Below, in pieces: positions 1-8,970 of a stretch of 64,000 nt of DNA. The stretch's first letter is position 1; the number at the start of each line of letters is the position of its first letter. Source of the DNA: Umezawaea tangerina (GTDB lineage: Bacteria; Actinomycetota; Actinomycetes; Mycobacteriales; Pseudonocardiaceae); contig NZ_PVTF01000001.1 in assembly GCF_003002815.1 (NCBI RefSeq), positions 124,001 to 188,000 on the forward strand. Direction: 5' to 3'. The translations under genes and the position numbers were made by a program. The notes under the pieces were generated by a model. That model worked only from the letters and a program-made list of their open reading frames with translations. It was not told the origin of the DNA and ran no database searches.

Positions 1-2
1 GG

Positions 3-125
3 ACTGTGAACGCCCTCCTAGAAAGACAACTTAACTCCGCAACGGAAGAGCGCGAGTGGGCTCAGAGGAGGCTCCGCGCGCTGGGTGACGACGAAACGAC
101 TGAAATGCACCTCCAGCTCACCTAG
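3..125 (+). CDS. possible C-terminal end of an upstream gene (partial)
   Basis: A reading frame is open from the window edge to a TAG at 123-125 and ends in a charged, helix-prone tail (residues such as LERQLNSATEEREWAQRRL). It may be the 3' end of a gene that begins outside the window, or a short ORF starting at the GTG at 6. Its codon use (CTA, AGA, CTT) is less GC-biased than its neighbours. No family is recognised, and the stretch could equally be the untranslated leader of the LysR gene that follows. Confidence 0.25.
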   Translation, partial: TVNALLERQLNSATEEREWAQRRLRALGDDETTEMHLQLT

Positions 126-141
126 CGCCTATGTTGGGCGC

Positions 142-1005
142 GTGATCGATCCTCGGCGGTTGCCGGTGCTGCGCGCGTTGGCCGACCACGGCACGGTGAC
201 GGCGGCAGGGAAGGCGTTGCACCTGACGCCGTCGGCGGTGTCGCAGCAGCTCACGGCGTTGGAGGCGGAGACGGGGCAGGAGCTGTTGCGGCGGCGGGGG
301 CGGCGGGTGTCGTTGACGGCGGCCGGTGAGCTGCTGGTGGGGCACGCGAACGCGGTGGCGGCGGAGCTGGAGCGGGCGCAGGCGACGTTGGCGGCGTTCG
401 CCGAGGGGACGGCCGGGCAGATCAAGGTGGCCGGGTTCGCGTCGGCGATCAGCCAGGTGGTCGCGCCCGCGATCGCGGAGCTGCGCCGGACCGCGCCGGG
501 GCTGAAGGTGGTGGTGCGGGACGTGGAGGGGCACGCCAGCCTGCCGTTGCTGCTGGACGGGGAGATCGACCTCGCGATCACCGAGGAGGACCGGCCGGGT
601 GACCTGCGGGTGACGCGGTTCCCGCTGTACGCCGAGCCGTTCGACGTCGTCGTGCCGGCGGACCACCGTCTCGCTGAGCGGACGACGATCGACGTGCGCG
701 ACCTGTCCGACGACGACTGGGTGGCGCCGCTGCCCGGCAACCCGTGCCGCGACGTCGTGACGCTGGCCGTGCCGCACGCGCGGATCGTGCACACCTCGGA
801 CGACTTCCGGGCCGTGGTGGCGCTGGTCGCGGCGGGCGCCGGGGTGGCGCTGGTGCCGCGCAACGCGCTCGCGGACGTGCCGGGGGCGATCGTCGTGCCG
901 GTGCGGGGCACGCCGCCGTTGCGCCGGGTCTGCGCCGCGATCCGGCAGGGCAGCGAGGAGCACCCGCTGGTCAAGGCCGTGGTCGACGCGCTCGCGCGGG
1001 TCTAG
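142..1005 (+). CDS. LysR-family transcriptional regulator
   Basis: Typical LysR regulator of about 287 residues. The N-terminal winged helix-turn-helix (about residues 5-62) contains the characteristic TPSAVSQQL recognition-helix segment, and a periplasmic-binding-protein-like effector domain follows (about 85-280). I chose the GTG at 142 because the protein then begins VIDPRRLPVLRAL, where LysR proteins normally start; the frame is open further upstream but that part does not resemble the family. The stop codon overlaps that of the convergent HxlR gene. No divergent target gene is visible upstream, so the regulon and effector are unknown. Confidence 0.88.
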   Translation: MIDPRRLPVLRALADHGTVTAAGKALHLTPSAVSQQLTALEAETGQELLRRRGRRVSLTAAGELLVGHANAVAAELERAQATLAAFAEGTAGQIKVAGFASAISQVVAPAIAELRRTAPGLKVVVRDVEGHASLPLLLDGEIDLAITEEDRPGDLRVTRFPLYAEPFDVVVPADHRLAERTTIDVRDLSDDDWVAPLPGNPCRDVVTLAVPHARIVHTSDDFRAVVALVAAGAGVALVPRNALADVPGAIVVPVRGTPPLRRVCAAIRQGSEEHPLVKAVVDALARV

Positions 1006-1358
1006 CGGGCGTCGTAGGCGGCCTGGGCCTCGGTCACCTCGTCGATGTGGGTCTCCGCCCACAGCCGCAGGCCGTCGACCAGGGTGAGCAGGCTGCGGCC
1101 GAGCCCGGTCAGCTCGTAGTCGACCCGCGGCGGCACGACCGCGTGGACAGTGCGGGTGAGCAGTCCGTCCCGTTCCAGGGTCCGCAGGGTCTGGGTGAGC
1201 ATCTTGGGGCTCACGCCGCTGATGCGCCGCGCCAGCTCCGTGTAGCGCATCGGGCCGTCGGCCAGCGAGCCCACGACCATCACGCTCCAGGTGTCGCCGA
1301 TGCGGTCCAGCACCTTGCGACTCGGACACCCCTTGTCGGCGTACACGCTCGTCTCCAC
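1002..1358 (-). CDS. HxlR-family transcriptional regulator
   Basis: Small winged-helix regulator of the HxlR/DUF24 type, about 118 residues from the GTG at 1358. The N-terminus carries the conserved cysteine in a GCPSRKVLDRIGDTW segment, followed by the helix-turn-helix with SPKMLTQTLRTLERDGL. In this family the conserved cysteine often senses quinones, diamide or electrophiles. The gene is divergent from the NmrA-family gene at 1490, the usual arrangement of a QorR-type regulator with its NAD(P)H:quinone oxidoreductase target. The 131-bp intergenic region should hold the shared operator. A longer upstream start is open but would place coding sequence over that promoter. Confidence 0.87.
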   Translation of the reverse strand: METSVYADKGCPSRKVLDRIGDTWSVMVVGSLADGPMRYTELARRISGVSPKMLTQTLRTLERDGLLTRTVHAVVPPRVDYELTGLGRSLLTLVDGLRLWAETHIDEVTEAQAAYDAR

Positions 1359-1489
1359 CAGGACACTATCCCTCAGGTGCGTACTGCACTTCAAGGTGCT
1401 CACTCTCCATTGGGAACTTAGTTCTGACCTGCGTGGTTGTCCGAGGTGGCGGTCGGACGACCGCCTGTCACGCACGTGAGGAGCTACCA

Positions 1490-2335
1490 ATGACCATCGT
1501 CGTCACCGGCGCCACCGGACCGTTCGGCCGTCTCGCCGTCGAGAGCCTGCTGGCCCGCGGGGTCGCCGCCGACCGGATCGTCGGGGTCGGCCGGAGCGTC
1601 GGGAGGATCCAGGACCTCGCGGACCGCGGCGTCGTCGTGAGGCAGGCGGGGTACGAGGACCCGGACGCGCTGCGGGCGGCGTTCGAGGGTGCGGACAAGC
1701 TGCTCTTCGTCTCGGGCAGCGAGATCGGCAAGCGGGTCCAGCAGCACACCAACGTCGTCGTGGCGGCCAAGGACGCAGGCATCGGGCAGGTCGCCTACAC
1801 GTCCATCCCGCACGCCGACACCTCCACGATGGTCCTGGCGCGCGAGCACCTGTTCACCGAGCGCGCGCTGACCGACTCCGGCATCCCGTCGGTCTTCCTG
1901 CGCAACAGCTCCTACCTGGAGGTCTTCGACGTCAGGGGCGCCGTCGAACGCGGCCTGTTCGGCGCGGCGGGTGGCGGCAGGGTCAGCATCGCCACCAGGC
2001 CCGACCTGGCCGAGGCGGCGGCCGCGGCGATCCTCGCCGACCGGCACGACCAGCGGGCCTACGAGCTGGGAGGCGAGTCCGTGACGCTGGCGGAGCTGGC
2101 CGCCGAGGTGTCCCGGCAGTCCGGGCGCGAGGTCGTCTACACCGACCTGCCGCAGGACCGGTTCGTCGAGTTCCTGGTGGCAGGCGGCCTGCCCGAGGCG
2201 CACGCCGCAGTGATGGCCGACGCGCACCGGGGCGTGGCCGCCGGTGAGGCCGACACCGGCCCGAAGGACCTGGAGGAGCTGCTGGGCCGCCCGGTGACGC
2301 CGCTCGCCGACGCGATCCGCGCGGCACTCGCCTGA
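1490..2335 (+). CDS. NmrA-family NAD(P)-binding protein (QorB-like quinone oxidoreductase)
   Basis: Protein of 281 residues with an N-terminal Rossmann fold: VTGATGPFG at residues 4-12 matches the GxxGxxG dinucleotide-binding motif. The rest is an NmrA/SDR-a5-like atypical short-chain dehydrogenase. The ATG at 1490 is preceded by GAGGAG at 1478. Its divergent HxlR-family neighbour suggests quinone- or electrophile-induced expression and a role as NAD(P)H:quinone oxidoreductase. That function is inferred from family and context, since NmrA-type proteins also include non-catalytic redox sensors. Confidence 0.85.
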   Translation: MTIVVTGATGPFGRLAVESLLARGVAADRIVGVGRSVGRIQDLADRGVVVRQAGYEDPDALRAAFEGADKLLFVSGSEIGKRVQQHTNVVVAAKDAGIGQVAYTSIPHADTSTMVLAREHLFTERALTDSGIPSVFLRNSSYLEVFDVRGAVERGLFGAAGGGRVSIATRPDLAEAAAAAILADRHDQRAYELGGESVTLAELAAEVSRQSGREVVYTDLPQDRFVEFLVAGGLPEAHAAVMADAHRGVAAGEADTGPKDLEELLGRPVTPLADAIRAALA

Positions 2336-2340
2336 CGCGC

Positions 2341-2375
2341 CGAAGGGGGCCGCCCGGTCCGGACGGCCCCCTTCG
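2341..2375. terminator. bidirectional intrinsic terminator
   Basis: A 12-bp perfect inverted repeat (cgaagggggccg / cggcccccttcg) with an 11-nt loop lies between the 3' ends of the convergent NmrA and ptsI genes. There is no long T tract, as is usual in high-GC actinobacteria. Confidence 0.7.
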
Positions 2376-2383
2376 GTGAACAC

Positions 2384-4015
2384 CTAGTGCGGGGCGCGGG
2401 CCGCGATCTTCGCCGACGCCGGGTCGTGCGCGCCCACGGCGCCGCGGGCGGCGAGCTGGCAGACGTCGAGGCTGGTGGAGGCGAGCCTGGCGCCGACGGT
2501 GGCCAGCGCGGTGTGGTTCATCGACAGGCTGGTCACGCCCATGCCGGTGAGCACGCACGCGAGCAGCGGGTCCGCCGCCGCCTCGCCGCAGACGCCCACC
2601 GGGGTGCCGGTGGCGACACCGACCTCGCCGACGAGCTTGATCAGCCGGAGCAGGGCGGGCTGCCACGGGTCGTTGAGCGCGGCCACGGCGCCGAGCTGCC
2701 GGTCGGCCGCGAACAGGTACTGGGCCAGGTCGTTGGTGCCGAGCGACACGAAGTCGACGACGGCGGCGATCTCGCGGGCGGTCAGCGCGGCGGCCGGGAT
2801 CTCGATCATCACGCCCGCGCGGGCGATGCCCGCGGCACGGGCGCGCTTCACGAACCACGCGGCCTCGGCGGCGGTGGCGACCATGGGGGCCATGACCGAC
2901 ACGTCGGCGCCGGTGTCCTTGGCCGCGAGGGCGATGGCCTCCAGCTGGCGGTCGATGATCTCCGGCTGGTCGAACGCGACCCGAACCCCGCGCACGCCCA
3001 GCGCCGGGTTCGGCTCGGGCTCCGGGTCGAGGAACGCCAGCGGCTTGTCGGCGCCCGCGTCGAGGGTCCGCACGACGACGGGCTTGCCCGCGAACGGGGC
3101 GAGCACGGCCGCGTAGGCCTTGCGCTGCTCCTCGACCGTCGGCTCCTCGGTCGCGGACAGGAAGCAGAACTCGGTGCGGAACAGGCCGACGCCCTCGGCA
3201 CCGGCGGCGGCAGCGGCCGCCGCGTCGGCGGGGGAGCCGACGTTGCCGAGCACCTTCACCCGGTGGCCGTCGCGCAGGATGCCGACGCCGTTCCAGGTGG
3301 ACTTGCCGGTGTTGCCCGCGGCGCGCACGACGCCGTCGGACTCCCGCACGACGCCGGTGTCGCCGTCGACGGCGAGCGAGGACGGGTCGAGGGCGAGGAT
3401 CCCGCGGCACGCGACGACGGCGGGGATGCCGAGCGAGCGGGCCAGGATCGCGGTGTGCGAGGTGGGCCCGCCCTCCTCGGTGACCAGCGCGAGCACCTTG
3501 CTCGGGTCGAGGCCCGCGGTGTCGGCGGGGGCGAGGTCGCGGGCGACGAGCACGCTGGGCGAGGCGAGGTCGGGGACGCCGGGGGCGGCGAGGCCGAGCA
3601 GCTCGGCGACCAGCCGGTCGCGGACGTCCTGCACGTCGCGGGCGCGTTCGGCCATGTAGCCGCCCGCGTTCTGGAGCATGGTGATGAAGCCGCCCGCGGC
3701 CTGGTGAACCGCTCGCGCGGCGGGCAGGCCCTCGTCGGTGACGAGCTTCTCGGCCTGCGCCAGCAGGGACGGGTCCGCCGCCATGGCCGCGGTCGTCTCG
3801 AGCACCGCCTTCGCGTCGCCCTCGACCGTCGCGGCGCGCGCGGTCAGCCGCTGCGCCACCACGTCCGCGGCGGGGCGGATGCGCGCGGCCTCGGCCGCCG
3901 CGTCCGCGGGCGCCGGTGTGGCCGGGGGCTCGCCCAGTGGTTCGGCGACTCGGACAACGGGGCCGGAAGCCCGACCGGAACTGACACCGACACCGCTCAG
4001 GCGCGCGCTCGACAT
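2384..4015 (-). CDS. ptsI: phosphoenolpyruvate-protein phosphotransferase (PTS enzyme I)
   Basis: Cytosolic enzyme I of the sugar phosphotransferase system, which transfers phosphate from PEP to HPr. The 543-residue protein has an N-terminal HPr-binding domain, the mobile phosphohistidine domain with active-site His in GGPTSHTAILARSLGIPAV (about residue 180), and a C-terminal TIM-barrel PEP-binding domain with MIEIPAA and SLGTNDLAQY segments and the catalytic Cys in GVCGEAA (about 480). No HPr or EIIA gene is adjacent. The start ATG (4015) gives a normal family length. The GERMAN-like PTS residues rule out PEP synthase or PPDK. Confidence 0.93.
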   Translation of the reverse strand: MSSARLSGVGVSSGRASGPVVRVAEPLGEPPATPAPADAAAEAARIRPAADVVAQRLTARAATVEGDAKAVLETTAAMAADPSLLAQAEKLVTDEGLPAARAVHQAAGGFITMLQNAGGYMAERARDVQDVRDRLVAELLGLAAPGVPDLASPSVLVARDLAPADTAGLDPSKVLALVTEEGGPTSHTAILARSLGIPAVVACRGILALDPSSLAVDGDTGVVRESDGVVRAAGNTGKSTWNGVGILRDGHRVKVLGNVGSPADAAAAAAAGAEGVGLFRTEFCFLSATEEPTVEEQRKAYAAVLAPFAGKPVVVRTLDAGADKPLAFLDPEPEPNPALGVRGVRVAFDQPEIIDRQLEAIALAAKDTGADVSVMAPMVATAAEAAWFVKRARAAGIARAGVMIEIPAAALTAREIAAVVDFVSLGTNDLAQYLFAADRQLGAVAALNDPWQPALLRLIKLVGEVGVATGTPVGVCGEAAADPLLACVLTGMGVTSLSMNHTALATVGARLASTSLDVCQLAARGAVGAHDPASAKIAARAPH

Positions 4016-4123
4016 GGTCTAGACCATACCCTTCGGGTGGGTAGCGATTCCGCACAGTGTGACGTGGACACCAGGTGTCCGACAGCCAACACGGCGGGGC
4101 CGCCCGGCACCAGACACCTGCTG

Positions 4124-4999
4124 TTAACGATCGACCTCGGCGGGCAGCACGTCCGCCGCGAGCGGGTAGGACGGCTGGGCGCCCGCCTTCGTGACCGACG
4201 TGGCCGCGACGCGGGCCGCGTACCCGGCGGCCGCCACGAGGTCGTCGCCCCCGGCGAGCCGGGCGGCGAGCGCTCCCGCGAAGGCGTCACCGGCGCCGGT
4301 GGTGTCGACGGGGGTCACCGCGGGCGCGGGCACCTCGGTCAGGCCGTCCGGCGTGACGACCGCGGCCCCGCGCGCGCCCAGGGTCACCACCGCCGAACGC
4401 GGACCGAGGTCGAGCAGCGCCTCGAACGTCGGCGCGAGCTGGGCGGCCTCGTGCTCGTTCACGATCAGCGGGTCCAGCAGCGCCAGGGTCCCCGCCGACA
4501 GCTCGGCCACCGGGGAGAGGTTGAGCACCGGGCGGATCCCGTGCCGCGCGGCCCAGGCCACGGCGTGCTCGACGGTCGGCACGGGCACCTCCAGCGAGCA
4601 CACCAGCACCGCGAACCCGGCCGGGGGCACCGCGTCCACATCGGACGGCGCCACGTCTCCGTTCGCGCCGGGTGCCACCACGATCGCGTTCTCGCCGTCC
4701 GGCGTGACGGTGATGTAGGCGATCCCGGTCGGGCGGTCGGACGTGCGCACGAACGCCGTGCCGACGCCGGAGGAGGTGAGCGAGTCCCGCAGCAGCGCGC
4801 CGTGCTGGTCGGAGCCGACCGCGCCGAGCAGGTCGACCGACGCGCCGACCCGCGCCGCGGCGACCGCGGTGTTCGCGCCCTTGCCGCCGGGCAGCACCGC
4901 GGTGTCGCCGCCGAGCACGGTCTCACCGCCCCCCGGACGCCGGGAGACCTCGACGACGAGGTCCGCGTTGGCCGACCCGAGTACCAGTACGGAGCTCAT
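4124..4999 (-). CDS. rbsK: ribokinase (PfkB family carbohydrate kinase)
   Basis: Sugar kinase of 291 residues. The first PfkB signature (GGKGANTAVAAARVG, about residues 38-52) and the second with catalytic Asp (DTTGAGDAFAGALAARL, about 229-245) are both present. It would phosphorylate ribose or another pentose or nucleoside for entry into the pentose phosphate pathway. It lies 108 bp upstream of ptsI on the same strand, but no ribose transporter or LacI-type regulator is adjacent, so substrate specificity is inferred from family resemblance. Confidence 0.88.
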   Translation of the reverse strand: MSSVLVLGSANADLVVEVSRRPGGGETVLGGDTAVLPGGKGANTAVAAARVGASVDLLGAVGSDQHGALLRDSLTSSGVGTAFVRTSDRPTGIAYITVTPDGENAIVVAPGANGDVAPSDVDAVPPAGFAVLVCSLEVPVPTVEHAVAWAARHGIRPVLNLSPVAELSAGTLALLDPLIVNEHEAAQLAPTFEALLDLGPRSAVVTLGARGAAVVTPDGLTEVPAPAVTPVDTTGAGDAFAGALAARLAGGDDLVAAAGYAARVAATSVTKAGAQPSYPLAADVLPAEVDR

Positions 5000-5104
5000 C
5001 CACCCGAGGATGCCAGGCGTGCGAAGACCTCGGTGACCACATCGTCACGCGTGTTGAGTAGACGTACGGATCCAATTGGGACGCACAGGCCGCACCCTGG
5101 TCGC

Positions 5105-7060
5105 ATGACTGGAGCAGACCCGCTGTTGAGGCTCGCCGACGAGCTGGGCGAACTCGGCCGCAAGCTGGGTGACGTCGGCATGGAGCTGCGCAGGCTCCAG
5201 GTCGCACCGGTGCGACCGGCCGCGACCGCCGTGGCCGACCCCGCGCCCGCCCCGACGACGCCGCCCCAGCCGGTCGTGCCGGTGCAGCAGCCCGCCGCGC
5301 CGCAGGTCCAGCAGCCCGTGCCGGTGCAACCGGTCCAGCCGGTCCAGGCCCAGGCCCCGGTCCAGCCGGTGCAGGCGCCGGCCTTCGGTCCGGTCGCGCC
5401 GCAGCCGATGCCCGCTCATGTCCCCACACCCTGGCGCCCGCCGATCGCGCCGCCGCCCCAGCAGCACTGGCCGGTCGGGCCGGTGCAGCCGCCGGTGCCG
5501 CGCCGCACGCTGCTCGACCGGCTCGGCGAGGACGGCGCCGGCAGCAAGCTGCTGGCCTGGGTCGGCGGTGTGGTCACGCTGCTCGGCGTCGTGCTGCTGC
5601 TGGTCCTGGCCGTGCAGCGCGACTACCTCGGCCCGCTGCCCCGCGTGGTCGGCGGCGCCGTGCTGGCGCTCGTCCTCGTCGGGATCGGGCTGCGCCTGCA
5701 CCGCAGCGAGACCTCGCGGACCGGTGCGTTCGCGCTGGCCGCGACCGGTGTCGCCGCGCTCTACCTCGACGTGGTCGCGGCCACCAAGATCTACGACTAC
5801 CTGCCGGAGTGGGCCGGTCTCGGCGTCGGCCTCGCGGTCGCGCTCGGCGGTCTGCTGCTGGCCATGCGCTGGGACTCGCCGACGTTCGCCATCGGTGTCG
5901 TGCTCGCCTGCGCGGTCCTCGCGCCGATCCTGACCGGTGGCTTCACGCCGCTGCTGGTCGGCTTCCTGCTCGTGCTCAAGACCGCCGCGAGCCCGGTGCA
6001 GTGGCGCCGGAACTGGCCGTGGCTGGCCATCGCCGCCGGTGCCCCCGCGGTGCTCGGCTCCCTGCTGGCGATCGGGTTCGCGGTCGAGGCGGAGAACCAG
6101 GCCCCGACGGCGGCGATCATCCTGCTGACCGCGGTGGTCGGCGTGCTGGGTGCGCTGATCTCGGTGCGGCGGCGCCCCGACGACGTCGTGTCGGTGATCA
6201 TGGTCGCCGCGTCGCCGGTGCCCGCGCTGCTCGCGACCGGGCTGCTCGACCGCACGTGGGCGACCGCGATGACCGGTGCCATCGCGGTGCTGATGATCGC
6301 GCTGTGGGCCGTGGGCCGCCCGTCGCTGCCCAGGCGATTCGTGCTGGCCGCGGGTGTGGTGGGCGTGTTCGCGCTGTTCCAGACCACGGCCATCGCCCTG
6401 GACGGCAGCGCGCGGGCCGCGACCGTGCTCGCCGAGGCGTTGCTGCTGCTGTTCCTGGCCGACCGGATCGCCTCGCGCGGGCCGCTGCTGGGTGGCGCGG
6501 TGTTCGCCGGTCTCGGTCTGCTGCTGGCCGTGGAGGCCATCCCGCCGCGGCTGCTCGCGTACGCGCCGAGCCTGGAGATCCGCACCGCGGGCACGCTGGT
6601 CGGCGCGATGCTGACCGCGCTGGTCCTGGCGCTGGTCGCGGTCGCCCTGCCGTGGGTGGCCACCCGCCGCGGGGTGCTCGCCGAACCGGGCAAGAGCCCG
6701 GTCGCGCTGGTGGTCGCCGGTCTGGTGCTGCTCTACGCGGCGGCCGCGTTCGTGCTCTGCGCCGCCCTGCTGGTGTCGCAGACGCCGACCGGCTTCCTCT
6801 TCGGGCACACGGTCGTCACCGTGTCGTGGACGGTGGCCGCGCTGGTCCTGCTCGTCCGGGGGATCGACGTGCTGCCGCTGCGGATCGCCGGTCTGGTGCT
6901 GGTCGGTGCCGCCGTCGCGAAGCTGGTGCTGTTCGACCTCTCGGCGCTCGACGGGATCGCCAGGGTGGCCGCGTTCATCGGTGCGGGCCTGGTCCTGCTG
7001 ACAGCGGGCACCCGCTACGCCAAACTGGTGGCGATCCGCAGGAATTCGGCTGATTCGTAG
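5105..7060 (+). CDS. DUF2339 polytopic membrane protein
   Basis: Protein of about 651 residues with a short N-terminal amphipathic helix (LADELGELGRKLGDVGMELRRL). A long Pro/Gln/Val-rich low-complexity linker (about residues 40-130) follows, then at least 14 closely spaced hydrophobic helices to the C-terminus. This is the architecture of DUF2339 predicted membrane proteins, whose function is unknown. The ATG at 5105 follows a non-coding gap and is divergent from rbsK. The linker would face the cytoplasm if the N-terminus is inside. An open frame extends thousands of bases upstream as an artefact of high GC and is not coding. Confidence 0.8.
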   Translation: MTGADPLLRLADELGELGRKLGDVGMELRRLQVAPVRPAATAVADPAPAPTTPPQPVVPVQQPAAPQVQQPVPVQPVQPVQAQAPVQPVQAPAFGPVAPQPMPAHVPTPWRPPIAPPPQQHWPVGPVQPPVPRRTLLDRLGEDGAGSKLLAWVGGVVTLLGVVLLLVLAVQRDYLGPLPRVVGGAVLALVLVGIGLRLHRSETSRTGAFALAATGVAALYLDVVAATKIYDYLPEWAGLGVGLAVALGGLLLAMRWDSPTFAIGVVLACAVLAPILTGGFTPLLVGFLLVLKTAASPVQWRRNWPWLAIAAGAPAVLGSLLAIGFAVEAENQAPTAAIILLTAVVGVLGALISVRRRPDDVVSVIMVAASPVPALLATGLLDRTWATAMTGAIAVLMIALWAVGRPSLPRRFVLAAGVVGVFALFQTTAIALDGSARAATVLAEALLLLFLADRIASRGPLLGGAVFAGLGLLLAVEAIPPRLLAYAPSLEIRTAGTLVGAMLTALVLALVAVALPWVATRRGVLAEPGKSPVALVVAGLVLLYAAAAFVLCAALLVSQTPTGFLFGHTVVTVSWTVAALVLLVRGIDVLPLRIAGLVLVGAAVAKLVLFDLSALDGIARVAAFIGAGLVLLTAGTRYAKLVAIRRNSADS

Positions 7061-7302
7061 CGGCTGGACGTCGAAATGCCCCTCTTCCGGGACGTCTGGT
7101 GGTATGTCTCGTGCAGTCGGGGTTCGACCAACCGGTGCAACGCACCGGGAGGGGTCCGGCGTCGGTCGTTTCGCCCCCCGAGCGATCGACGCCGGGCACA
7201 CCGCTGCCAGTGGTGAACGCCTTCACTCGACCGGGTTGTGAAATCACCCGGTCGACGGACGGGAGTGGATAGCCCCGAGCCGCAGGTGGTCCCATTCGCG
7301 CC

Positions 7303-8385
7303 ATGTGGGCGCAGAGCACGGTCGGACCCCGCCGACTCGGTACGGCCTTCTTCTCCTTCGCCGCGCTGTTCGCGCTGTCCGCGGCCCCGGCGGCGCTGGC
7401 CGACGGCCCGCCACCCGCCGTCGACCCGGCGGCCAGCGGCCCCTCGCCCCAGGCGTACGTCGTCGGCCGCTCCGGTCAGGTGCAGGTCGTGGACACGGTG
7501 CGGGGCAAGGTCCTGGCGACGGCCAGGACCGGCGGCCGCACCACCGGTGTCGCGGTGGCCCCGGACGGCGGGCACGTCTACGTCGTCAACGGCTGGACCG
7601 GCGTCATCACGGCGATCGACCCCGCGACGGGCGCCGTCGTCGGCAGGCTGGAGACCGGCACGCAGCTCGCCCAGGCCGTGATGCACCCGGACGGGCAGCG
7701 GCTCTACGTCACCGGCAACTCCAGCCGCGGCGGCTCGGTCGTCGTGGTCGACCCGAGGACGTTCACGCTCGCCGCCGTGGTCCCGCTCGGCGGCCAGGTC
7801 CAGGGCGTCACCCTCAGCCCGGACGGGCGGATGCTCTACGTCGCGGGCGCCCAGGACGGCACGGTCGCGCTCGTGGACGCGCTGACCCTGACCCCGCAGG
7901 CAACCGTGGAGATCGGCGGGATGCCGCAGCACGTCGCGGTCAGCCCGGACGGGTCCACGCTCTACGCCAGCGTGCTGCACCTCGGCGCGCGGAAGGCGAG
8001 CGCCGGACTCGTGGTCGTGGACACCAAGCGCCGCACCCGGCTCGCGGAGGTCCCGGTCGGCACGGGCGCGGGCGGTGTCGCGGTCACCCCGGACGGGTCG
8101 CGGGTGTACGTGGCGCTCACCCGGCAGCGGGCGGTCGCGGTCGTGGACACGACGACCCGGACCCTGCTGCGGACACTGCCCTACGACGCGCGGGGGCTGT
8201 CGAACGCGCCCGGTGACCGGCGGATCTTCCTGGCCACCGGGTCCACGACGACGGTGCTGGACGGGTCCGACGACACCGAGCTGGCGAGGTTCGACCTGGA
8301 CGAGCTGGACCTGCCGGGGATCACCGGCAAGCCCACCGGGTTCGAGGCGACCATGGTCGCGTTCGCCCCGGACCCGAGCCACTAG
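7303..8385 (+). CDS. secreted YVTN-type beta-propeller protein
   Basis: Protein of 360 residues with an N-terminal signal peptide (basic stretch, hydrophobic core FFSFAALFALSAAPAALA, cleavage near residue 34). Six or seven repeated blade motifs follow, of the form VAVAPDGGHVYVVN / TLSPDGRMLYVAG / VAVTPDGSRVYVAL. Such YVTN/NHL-like propellers act as extracellular binding or surface-layer proteins; no catalytic residues are apparent. The stop codon overlaps the stop of the convergent VOC gene by 2 bp. The 242 bp upstream (7061-7302) shows no other gene. Confidence 0.8.
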   Translation: MWAQSTVGPRRLGTAFFSFAALFALSAAPAALADGPPPAVDPAASGPSPQAYVVGRSGQVQVVDTVRGKVLATARTGGRTTGVAVAPDGGHVYVVNGWTGVITAIDPATGAVVGRLETGTQLAQAVMHPDGQRLYVTGNSSRGGSVVVVDPRTFTLAAVVPLGGQVQGVTLSPDGRMLYVAGAQDGTVALVDALTLTPQATVEIGGMPQHVAVSPDGSTLYASVLHLGARKASAGLVVVDTKRRTRLAEVPVGTGAGGVAVTPDGSRVYVALTRQRAVAVVDTTTRTLLRTLPYDARGLSNAPGDRRIFLATGSTTTVLDGSDDTELARFDLDELDLPGITGKPTGFEATMVAFAPDPSH

Positions 8386-8897
8386 CCGAGCGCGGGTACC
8401 GACACCCCGACGCCGCCGCGCAGGTCGGCGCCGTAGAGCTCGGCCTCGGCGGCCAGGTCCAGTGGCCTGGAGCCGTTGACCGCGCGCAGGTCGTCGGTGA
8501 TCCGGTCGGCGGGCACCAGCCAGCAGACCTCGAACTCGATGCCGTCGACGTCGTGGGCGTAGAGCGCCTTGGTGGTGCCGTGGTCGGACTCGCCGACGAG
8601 GGCGCCGTGCTCGACCAGCCTGGCGCGGATGGCGGCGAGCTCGGCGAGCGTGTCGACCTCCCACGCCAGGTGGTAGAGGCCGACCGCGGTGCGGCCCGCG
8701 GGGGAGGGCGTCGCGTGCTCACCCATGGCGAACAGGCCGAGGTCGTGGTCGTTCGTCGAGCCCGCGGCCTGGAGGAACGCGGCCCGGCCGGGCATCTCGG
8801 TGATCGTCTTGAAGCCGAGCACGTCCCCGTAGAAGGCCACCGCCTTCGCGACGTCCCGGACGTACAGCACGGCGTGGTTCAGGCGCTGGATCGGCAT
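8382..8897 (-). CDS. VOC-family (glyoxalase / extradiol dioxygenase-like) protein
   Basis: About 171 residues with two beta-alpha-beta-beta-beta modules of the vicinal oxygen chelate fold. Candidate metal ligands are His in LNHAVLYV (about residue 8), His in GLYHLAWEV and Glu in GIEFEVCW, the His-His-Glu arrangement of CatE-like extradiol dioxygenases. I chose the ATG at 8897 because GGGGAG lies just upstream; a longer ORF would start inside the large palindrome. The palindromic operator candidate upstream suggests control by a MarR- or TetR-like repressor. The substrate is unknown. Confidence 0.82.
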   Translation of the reverse strand: MPIQRLNHAVLYVRDVAKAVAFYGDVLGFKTITEMPGRAAFLQAAGSTNDHDLGLFAMGEHATPSPAGRTAVGLYHLAWEVDTLAELAAIRARLVEHGALVGESDHGTTKALYAHDVDGIEFEVCWLVPADRITDDLRAVNGSRPLDLAAEAELYGADLRGGVGVSVPALG

Positions 8898-8914
8898 GGC
8901 GGGGCTCCCCAATA

Positions 8915-8962
8915 GTTGAATCCTCAACCATCACGATACGTCGTGATGGTTGAGGATTCAAC
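8915..8962. promoter_or_regulatory. 22-bp perfect inverted repeat, candidate operator
   Basis: Arms 8915-8936 and 8941-8962 are exact reverse complements separated by 4 bp (tacg). Each arm contains its own TTGA-N4-TCAA palindrome, so the site is in effect two phased operators. It lies directly upstream of the VOC gene start and 8 bp after the MMPL gene's stop. No T tract follows in either direction, which argues for a protein-binding site over a terminator. Confidence 0.65.
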
Positions 8963-8970
8963 CGGGAGTC

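Noticed and set aside
2387-5104. Open frame running upstream of the DUF2339 gene for over 2.7 kb on the + strand
   Set aside because: It is antisense to ptsI and rbsK and has the Arg/Gly/His composition of a high-GC shadow frame. Only the part from 5105 resembles a protein family.
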